From contig MU623546.1 in assembly GCA_025201765.1 (NCBI GenBank), positions 1 through 45,404 of the forward strand: a stretch of 45,404 nt of DNA, given 5' to 3'. Position 1 is the first letter of the stretch. Every line of letters starts with the position of its first letter. Source of the stretch: Daldinia sp. FL1419 (lineage: Eukaryota; Ascomycota; Sordariomycetes; Xylariales; Hypoxylaceae). The notes beneath the pieces are model-generated. The model searched no databases and had not been told where the DNA came from. It saw nothing but the letters and a program-made list of their open reading frames with translations. The translations under genes were made by a program, and so were the position numbers. Shown here piece by piece: positions 37,623 to 45,404 of this stretch.

Positions 37623-39839
37623 ATGGGGGAAGATCAAGACCTTCCTATTGCCTTGCGGCGTACTCCGCGGGCCAGCACCGGTAAAGCAGGATCATCGGAA
37701 CCGTCGCGGTTATCAGCGACTAATACCGCTGCGGTAATAAATGCAAGAACACCTAGTCGACGGAGCAACAAGAGGGTCCGTTTTTCAAACCCTGGACCAA
37801 ATGTCGAGCATCACGATATATCATCGACGGGACTTACCCCAATGGTTCGCCGAGCATCTCTCGGTGCTATTCCTTCACCTAAACGTAGACGTCGTTCAAC
37901 CCCATTTTCTCGGTCAGACCCAAACGGAGAAGATGACTCGTGTAACAATGGCGGCAACAACAACGAAATACGCTTCTTTTCGTTGCGTCAAGTCCTCGAC
38001 GATCGCGTCAAGCGACGCATTCGTCGGAATGGACTAAGTGAAGAGATGAATACCATCACCCGAGAGAGACGGCAACGAGTTCAGAAACAAAAGGTCGAGC
38101 TACAACACCTTCAGGATCAGTTAGCAGAGAAGGACCGGGAAATCAACAGACTACACAGCACGACGGCGGATCAAGATACAGATCGAATGGTGGAGCTGGA
38201 GCAGGAAGTTCAGTTACTCAGGGAAGAATTAAGCAGCAGGGTTTCATCGAGTAGCGACCAAACACGGAATTACGACTGGACGATGGCCGCCCGTGACCCA
38301 TTCTCGGATAGTTATATGGACGAAGACGACGATTTTGGGAACACTACGATGGCAGACCTAGTGTGTAGCACGCCGTCAAAACCTCGCGCTACGGCATCGT
38401 TCCCTACGCCACCTTGTACGAGTCCGACGAATCCCGCCACCCCATCTTCCGTACGGAGAAGCCCGCCCGTTACACCGCAATCTCATATCGGGGTGCAGGC
38501 GTCATTCCCCGATCCCGAAAAGGAAGCTTTAGAAATCGAGTTGGGATCTTTACAGCTCGAACTAACCAAGTTGACCAAAGTTCTTGAGAGCCACGAAGCC
38601 TTCAAAGCACGTATTGCTCATAAGCTCAATACCACCGACACACCTCCGGAATCCTCGGATGTAGAGGAGCATCTAGACGCCATTCTGCAGTCCCTTTCTG
38701 ACCGGACAGCAGCGCTCTCGGGTCTTAATTCATCTCTCAACTCCCTTGGATTCTCTGGCAAGGATGGGGGCGAAATTCTAATGTCCCTTACTGGGGCATT
38801 CCGCTCAGCGCGTCTAGAGCTCGAATACCTGACGCCGGGAGAGATCACTCTCCCCTTATCCTCACGTGGAGCTGAGGTCCTGGACATGGTGCTCTCGCGA
38901 CTGCGTGATCTCGCCCGCCAAGTTCGCGATAACGAAGATACCATCGATGAGTACCGCGAACATAAGTTGCTATTGCAGGAACAGCTCAACGCTCGTGTTA
39001 GCGCTATGGATAGCATGCGCGAGCGTAGCCAGACCGAACTTGCCGGAAAAGACGAGCGCATCGCAGACTTAGAGGTTGGCCTAGAGCGTTTGAAGGGCGC
39101 TGCTGATGGCTACCGTCGTGACGTCGCGGAACTAGAGACTCTAGTACAAAATATGGAAGAGGAGGGCAAAGTCACGGAGAAACGACTCACCGCTGAGGTT
39201 GCCGGCGCGCAAGCCGAACTCGCTGACAGTAAAGCTACCGTCGCCAAACTAGAGGCCAAACTCGCCTCGGTGCGTGAGCAGGCCGAAAACTTCCGTTTGC
39301 AACTGGGCGAGTTGCAGAGGCGCAAGACAGCTGAAGTTAATGCTTTGAACAAATACCACGGTATGGCGTTGGCGGTACGGGATGCGCGAGTGACGGAACT
39401 GAAGAATGCTGTGGACGAAGTCAATAGCAGTCTCCACGAAGCGCATACTACGATCAAGCAACTGCGTATAGAGAACATGGGACTAAACCAATGTCTAGAC
39501 GAAGAGAGGAGCCGCGCCGTGCACGCCGTTGACACGATGAAGGCTGAACTTGAGCGCATGCTCAGAATGAGTACAGAATTCCTGGCCACGCCACCGAGGT
39601 CGAGCGCTGGTAGCTCAGTGGGAAGTTGGCGCTCTTCGGTTAGATCTGTTCCCGAGAAAGGAATGGAAGCTGGAGACGAAGACATGACGACTCCTGATAG
39701 CAGTCCCCCGAGATCAGGGGCTTACCTCGCAGGCGGGCAGGCGAGGGCGGGTAAAGGGGCCAAGAGGCGTAGGCATGATAGTGGATTGGGTCTCCTGGAC
39801 GAGGATGAAGACGGCAGTGTAGAGATTGCCCAAGTATAG
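37623..39839 (+). CDS. Large coiled-coil protein, probably nuclear, intronless
   Basis: A 738-residue protein in one exon, with the ATG in an A-rich context (caaaaaATGG). I do not recognise the family. Residues 1-115 are basic and Ser/Pro-rich, with a likely nuclear localisation signal PKRRRR at 86-91 and a short RVRFSNPG motif at 51-58. Coiled coil 1 spans about 140-207. An acidic/Pro/Thr-rich linker (about 215-295) contains many Ser/Thr-Pro sites (FPTPPCTSPTNPATPSS), possible cyclin-dependent kinase targets. A helical region at about 298-345 precedes a non-heptad, conserved-looking middle (HLDAILQSLSDRTAAL to LELEYLTPGEITLPLS, about 350-420). Coiled coil 2 covers about 425-655. The tail has STEFLATPPRSS, a second basic cluster KRRRH at about 714-718 and an acidic end. 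The composition suggests a structural or scaffold protein of chromosomes, spindle pole or nuclear periphery; that is inference. Confidence 0.88.
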   Translation: MGEDQDLPIALRRTPRASTGKAGSSEPSRLSATNTAAVINARTPSRRSNKRVRFSNPGPNVEHHDISSTGLTPMVRRASLGAIPSPKRRRRSTPFSRSDPNGEDDSCNNGGNNNEIRFFSLRQVLDDRVKRRIRRNGLSEEMNTITRERRQRVQKQKVELQHLQDQLAEKDREINRLHSTTADQDTDRMVELEQEVQLLREELSSRVSSSSDQTRNYDWTMAARDPFSDSYMDEDDDFGNTTMADLVCSTPSKPRATASFPTPPCTSPTNPATPSSVRRSPPVTPQSHIGVQASFPDPEKEALEIELGSLQLELTKLTKVLESHEAFKARIAHKLNTTDTPPESSDVEEHLDAILQSLSDRTAALSGLNSSLNSLGFSGKDGGEILMSLTGAFRSARLELEYLTPGEITLPLSSRGAEVLDMVLSRLRDLARQVRDNEDTIDEYREHKLLLQEQLNARVSAMDSMRERSQTELAGKDERIADLEVGLERLKGAADGYRRDVAELETLVQNMEEEGKVTEKRLTAEVAGAQAELADSKATVAKLEAKLASVREQAENFRLQLGELQRRKTAEVNALNKYHGMALAVRDARVTELKNAVDEVNSSLHEAHTTIKQLRIENMGLNQCLDEERSRAVHAVDTMKAELERMLRMSTEFLATPPRSSAGSSVGSWRSSVRSVPEKGMEAGDEDMTTPDSSPPRSGAYLAGGQARAGKGAKRRRHDSGLGLLDEDEDGSVEIAQV

Positions 39840-42800
39840 TAGTTTCGAATGCTGCTCAAATGCCGCTCACTAGCTCGCAATTTTCTCTTTGTATGTCTCT
39901 ATTTACTGCGGGTCTGATCTAAGGAGTTTTATCCTATCGTTACTGGCATTTAGGGTGGGGGGTAGGAGTTAACGTCAGGGACATGGCCGAAGATACTATT
40001 GTAAACATAAGGGAGTATCTGACTACGCATATTCATGATCTAATTTTATTTTGTATACTTTCAACCAAGCACTTCTTTGGAAGTTAACGTACGATAGTCA
40101 AGCAGTAATAGCCTTCTTGAAAGGCTTCACGCAATCATTCATTCAACTTGTGCGTTTGATGGTCCCTGCCCTCCTGCAGCAGTGCATGCAGCGCGGAGGC
40201 CTCTCCGAGATTTGCATTCCCATTGGGCTCGGCAACATCCTTAGAGCCGATAGGGTAAGGGGATGAAACTTTCATCCTCTAGCCCAGCGTCGGCTCGAAG
40301 GACTCCCGTTTCGCTACCGAAAGCTACTCAAAAACATACCGCTCAACATGGTGGCCGCATATGTGGCCACGGGACCTGACCGCCTTCATTCCAAGTTTCA
40401 AGAGCAATCGTATGGCTATCTTCAGGATCATGAGTGAATACGGGTTCTAATCATATAACAAACTGATCTCCGACGTTGCCAGCGTCGTCTGAAGCAGCGG
40501 GGGCGTGCACGTAGTAAGAGCCATAGCCACGGGAATTGCCGTCGACTAGGTCTATGTATGTATGCCTCTGTACCGATACCAACGTCGAAGTACGTCGACA
40601 TTTGAAGACATTTACAGGAGATGGATGCTACAAGGCTAGAGCCTCAATATCCGTTTACGAAGGAGAAGCCAATGGCCACATAGAAAACTAAATGTCAGCC
40701 ATGAATAACGTCGTTAGCAACGGCGAGATATCTCGTGTTGAGGTGCTGAGCGCGGCCGGTAAGGCTGGGAATAGCATCAGCTGTGCAGATCTCTAGATAT
40801 AATACTATATAATAAGGCTCCTTTGGAGGAACAATAATAAACAAATACTCAGGGACCTGCAAATCTACCGTTACATCGTACGATAATGCGGGCTCAGGGC
40901 CAGGTGGCCCCCGATGCGTGCAACGCACGGGGCAAACCTGTCAGAAGACCCTTTCTGCCCATTCTGGGATTTGTCAAGGATAGCCAAGCAAGGAAAAGAG
41001 GCCTTCCAGCGCTTCCAGAAGGAAAAAAAAAAAAAAAAGGTGCGACGAAAGATTGATAGACCCCAATAATGGAGACCCTAGATACCGTTGCGGCAAACAC
41101 GCCCGATCCTGTGCGGCTCAAACGGTAATGATCGGCGGGCACGGCTGCTGTGGTCGGTGTGGCAGTGCTATGGCACTATGTGACCCGGCGCCCTACGGGA
41201 TGATGCAACTGCGCATGAGGAGGGTCTCCCGTGCCCTGGGCACGCAGGAACGGCTCTGCTAATACAACGGGATGACGGTTGTGAGGAACCAAGTCACGGC
41301 TGAACACGAGGTATCGTGCATTTTGGCGATCTCGCCGCGCGGAGAATGCCGTGATATTGGGGGGGGGAGGGGAGAGAAGAAGGGGGAGGGCAAAAAGTTG
41401 CTCGTGGCGTTGGGGTTGGCGTGGGCGTTCGATAGGAGGGGACGATATGGTTGGGGCAGCAAACGTAGTAAGAAGTAGGTATGTACACTTTGCCGTCAAA
41501 GCTCCCGGGGGGGCGGTGCTGGAACCATGTTCGTGGTACCGGGGCATCGGACCCAAGGCCGGGAGTCTTGCGGTGGGAACAGCCGCCGTAAGACCAAGGG
41601 ATATAATTATCTTTGGGTATCTATCTCCGTGGTAATTTAACGTCCCTTCCGGACTTGAGGCATTGGGGGATCTACGGATTATTGCAGGGAACGCGAAAAT
41701 CATTGGTCAGTTATGACCTCGGGAGTATAGACTACAGATAGCTTGAGTCTGGTATGTGCGTAGAAAAATACAGCATATGCGGCAGCTACTTCGAGTGGTT
41801 GACTATGAGCATTACACAATAAGGCTAGGGGTTCTTGGTTGTATGATAGACTCAAGCATCAGTCCGGCACCAGGTACCAGGTCAGGGGCATCATTACCAA
41901 ATGATTTAGTAAGGGAATACAAGCTCACGGACAAGGCAGCCCAAGACGCAACCCCTAGGACTTCTTACGTATTGGAATAATTTCAGCAGTAGAACCCCGC
42001 AGGAGAGTTTTCTGCATCTCGCATATGGAATGCAACGTAGAATGCCGTCTAGCTCACCCGAGAAACCAGGACCGGCCCCGTCTCCATTTGGGGCCTAAAG
42101 GGACTGCACATGGATAAAATTAGATGGGAATTTCTGTCCGGGACGTGCTCCAGTGTAACCCCCCGATCATATCTCGGCCGAGATAGCCATACTTATATCT
42201 TCACATATACGTTGAACGAGGGTGATCTCTCGTAATAAGATTATACTACAGTAAAGGTGTGGCGATGCAATCAGGTTTAGAGAGCAGGGAATATAGAAAA
42301 GGCTACATTATATGAGTCCTGTTAGTGATACCGCGGCGCGTTTTCTCACAGACGCAAGGCTGTTGGTTGACGGCGTGTTCACGAAAGAAAGATCCCGTAA
42401 TTCTGGGAAATTGTCTTGCCTGATTATCGACACGAGGTAGATCTTGTAGATCCCATTAATTTCCGAATAAAATCGCTTTAATATAGCAACGCATACATAG
42501 CAAAAGCAGCATAGCTGCTGATGAGTCGTAACCTAGATAATAATAAATCTTCGCGAAGGGGGTGATCTATAAGGCGTTGGTACTTTTCCAAAGCCAATTA
42601 GAAATCGAACCCCCATCAAAATACATCATCTTACCGTCAGTATGTGGCATGGGAACCTTTGCTAGCCAACTACGACAAGCGGCGACAAGACCGTGCTCAA
42701 AAAGGTATCGTCGACAGACGGAAGCTGCATCATTTCAGCACGATCGCCCCAATGATGCGACCCTGAACCCGGTACCGGTTAGTTAGTAACCCGCAACGAA

Positions 42801-43581
42801 CTCAGGACACAGATAGCTGTGGAGGGAAAGGTTGCATCGTAAAGCTTGGCATGCAAGACAGACCATGGAAGCCGGCTGGCACGTAAGATAGCAACGAATA
42901 GCGTTGGACAAGACGCGCAAAGGTCAGTTGGCAAGGTATCGAAGTAGTTAGGGAAACGATAGGATGATAATCAACTCAACCCGATCAGGCGGTCAAGTAA
43001 GCAGCATACTCTTTTCGGAAGGTTGTGATAGGCCAAAGACTGCCGGCATGGTAACGCGGCCGAGCACGCGCAGATGTCAAGGCTTGGTAACAAAAACTGG
43101 ACCGCAGTGGGCGTGCGTACCGATGGCTAACGTAGTGCTTTTGCTGGTATCAAAAGAAATCCCAGGGAAAGCCTTCTGAGAAGTCCTATTATTATTACTG
43201 CTGAATATGACATGCAGTCATGTCCATATGCTCTTATATAAGTCGTTGCATTGGTCGAAGATGCCGAGTCATAAGCCACGATACTCATCAGATGATATCG
43301 GAATTATCTACTGGGCCAGTCGGGATGTTTTCTGTGACGCAATAAGCGTAGCCTTGCTGCATATAAATCATCAGATACTGATGCAGTTCCAATTACCAGG
43401 CGTTTGCCGCCTTCTATTGGGGAAGCGGCTGTTTCATGTATAGTAATTTAATGCAATATGTTAATCTGGCCTATGCCACGTAGGCGATAACCCAACGATT
43501 TGACCTTGTAGAGGCGTCGAATCGGTCGCACAACATGCAGACCCCTTGTCGAATGGTTGTAACAACGTAGTCGATAGTAGT
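39840..43581. other. Gene-poor region of normal composition, 3.7 kb
   Basis: No frame with recognisable domains. Frames such as 41176-41703 (-) arise from G/C-rich low-complexity sequence (41340-41520). Short frames at 40051-40266, 42562-42786, 42964-43179 and 43207-43443 (+) show no motif. A run of 16 A lies at 41023-41038. The region separates the last gene from the copia LTR. It could hold decayed genes, but I cannot name any. Confidence 0.5.
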
Positions 43582-43724
43582 TGTTAAAATAGAACGCATA
43601 TATGAAATAAGTTACTTATATTATCAAATCTATCTTAAAGAATAGATAGGTATATTTACAATATATAAAGTTATGGATATGAGGCGTATTATATCCCTAT
43701 ATACCAATCATACACATTCCAACA
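43582..43724 (-). mobile_element. LTR of a Ty1/copia retrotransposon (3' LTR, minus strand)
   Basis: On the minus strand the LTR starts TGTTGGAATGTGTATGATTG at 43724 and ends ...TTTTAACA at 43582, i.e. TG...CA ends, 143 bp. Directly before it on the minus strand is AAGTGGGAG, a purine-rich tract that fits a copia polypurine tract. It lies downstream of the reverse transcriptase/RNase H remnant on the same strand, so it is the 3' LTR. The target-site duplication cannot be checked because the other end is outside the window. Confidence 0.75.
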
Positions 43725-45404
43725 CTCCCACTTAAACCATATCCGTAACTAACCCTAAATATTTTTTTAGTTTGATTTTATTTGTATTCTTATATTTCCT
43801 AAAGTTTAAAATATATTATTAATAAGAATAAATCCTTATTAAAGCTTTTATAAAATAAATTTTTTAACCCCTCCTTTCCTAATTATTTAAATTAAATATT
43901 TTTTATTATATAATATATTCATATTATATTATATTTTAACCTTTGTTAATTAATATATATATATATATATATAAGAAATTCTTCTCTCTTTTTTTTTTTT
44001 TTTTATATAATATAAAAAATATATTACCTTTTAAAGCTCTTAATAATATATATAAAAATATTTTCAACTACACTTAAAGATTAAATTTAATTTAGGTCTA
44101 AAACTTTTGATCTATACTCGTCAAAAATTACCCTATATTAAGGTTTTTGCTGGTTATAAAACATCTTTTTTTTAAAATTTCCCATTCATTTCACAGCCGA
44201 AGTCTTAAAGCATTTCTGAACTTAATAAATATATTTTTAAATAATAATTTAATAAAATCATTAATTATCTACTATTAAGTAAAAATATATATGAAATTAA
44301 CTTCTTTAAATTATTATTTCTTTTAAAAAAATATATATATTTATTTTAATATATTTAATATATATGTAAAATTAAAGATTTTTAATTAATATTAATGTTT
44401 TTTAATTATTCCTAAAAATAACTATAACAATAACCTAATCTTATATTATTATTAATTTTATTAATAAATAATATAATTATATAATTTCTTTTATAATATT
44501 TACCATATTTCTAAATTTAAATTTATATATTAACATAATTATAATAAATTATCTTTTTAATAATTAATTAATAACCTTATTATTAATATTAAAAATCTAC
44601 CTTAAAATTAATTATTTAAATTATGTACATTCTACAAAATCAATATCTATCTATTTTGTAAGATTACCTAAATTTCCTTAATATATAAGTTTATAAATTA
44701 GGATACCTTTAAGATATTTAAAAACCCTCCTTACCACCATTAAATATATTATAATAAAATTTTTTATATAACAGCTTAAATACAAAATAATATATATTAT
44801 ATCTAATCTAATATCTATCATAATATATATCAAATATTTTATAATTTATGCATACCACTTAATATCCTTAATTAATATAATATAATTATCTAAAAATTCT
44901 ATAATCTTTAATATATTAATTAAAATAATTATAAAATTAAATTTTTATTAACCAAAATCTTTTATAATCTTTTCCAAATATATTTTTTAATTAAATCTTA
45001 TAATCTTATTAAGGTAATCCCTTTTAATAACCATTCCTAAATAATATGAATAAGGATTTAAATTAATTATCTTAAATTTTTTAATAAGTTTAACTTTAAT
45101 TTTATTAATTTTAATTTTAAAAGGTCCTATAATTAATAAATTATTAATATAAATTATTATATAATTATAACCTTTTATAAATATACTTATATTTAAATCT
45201 AATATTTTAAAATCTAAAATAAATAAATATATTAATAACATCTAATATCATATCCTTAATATTTATTTAAAGTTATATAAAATCTTCTTAAATTTATAAT
45301 ATTTATTTATTCTATTATTAAATTTAAGAAATTATTTAATATATATATTTTTATTAATATTTTTATATAAAAATATTATAATTATATTTATTTATTTAAT
45401 TTTT
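43725..45404 (-). mobile_element. RIP-degraded Ty1/copia internal region (RT and RNase H)
   Basis: The minus-strand frame 45241-44987 (84 codons) resembles the end of a copia reverse transcriptase: a Tyr-Ile-Asn-Asn-Leu-Leu box at 45151-45134 where active elements have YVDD, then KFKIINLNPYSYYLGM, matching the family's conserved KF.I.DLG....YLG region. Further on (minus strand, about 44760-44650) a frame reads RVFKYLKGILIYKLIY then GNLGNLT, the start of the RNase H domain, broken by stops. D to N at the active site is what G-to-A mutation of GAC/GAT codons gives. The element is dead and runs off the right end. The remaining AT-rich sequence down to the LTR is unreadable. Confidence 0.8.
43952..43974. 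repeat. (TA)n microsatellite
   Basis: An uninterrupted run of about eleven TA dinucleotides within the copia remnant, close to its 3' LTR. Confidence 0.7.

Noticed and set aside
39110..39685. 191-codon minus-strand frame
   Set aside because: It is the Ser/Arg/Leu-rich antisense shadow of the coiled-coil gene; its length follows from codon composition on the real strand.
41176..41703. 175-codon minus-strand frame
   Set aside because: It is low-complexity Pro/Arg/Leu/Ala composition produced by a G-rich tract on the other strand. It has no domain, and several overlapping frames are equally open.

Overview
The window comes from a filamentous ascomycete (Pezizomycotina, most likely a Sordariomycete or close relative; this is inference). 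The genes are split by short introns of about 49-130 nt with GTAAGT-like donors and CTAAC/CTAAT branch sites. The genome has two base-composition compartments. Positions 1-17515 and 43582-45404 are almost pure A+T and consist of transposon remains decayed by repeat-induced point mutation (RIP). Positions 17516-43581 have ordinary composition and hold the genes.

Left AT-rich block (1-17515): no intact gene. It holds at least four copies of one interspersed repeat with an (AATA)n tail (about 1880-2735, 2825-3352, 4700-5775, and 10023-10925 reversed). It also holds a tandem array with a 125-180-bp period (3595-4530). A 101-bp direct repeat at 7441-7541 and 17380-17480 may be the ends of an approximately 10-kb LTR element. 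Small islands that escaped mutation show the ancestral sequence.

Gene-bearing part, left to right: a small four-helix membrane protein next to the AT-rich edge (+, 17876-18604); a Kes1/Osh4-type oxysterol-binding protein (+, 20390-22030); a classical short-chain dehydrogenase/reductase (-, 22732-23627); a possible broken small membrane-protein gene (-, 24831-25285); an MFS sugar transporter in nine exons (+, 26212-28346) with a one-base phase conflict; a secreted GH43 exo-beta-1,3-galactanase-like enzyme with a C-terminal CBM35-like domain in nine exons (+, 29174-31146); a DHA1-type MFS drug/polyamine transporter (-, 31946-34381); and an intronless 738-aa coiled-coil, probably nuclear protein (+, 37623-39839). 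About 3.7 kb with no recognisable gene follows.

Right AT-rich block: it starts exactly at a 143-bp LTR (43582-43724) of a minus-strand Ty1/copia element. That element's mutated reverse transcriptase/RNase H region runs off the window end.

Functionally, the sugar transporter and galactanase are neighbours on one strand and could form a small arabinogalactan-side-chain utilisation pair, with the enzyme releasing sugar outside and the permease importing it. The other genes look like independent housekeeping or accessory genes. I did not find convincing evidence of a new biological system. The most useful leads are the transporter phase conflict, the broken minus-strand ORF, the 125-180-bp tandem array and the putative 10-kb LTR pair.
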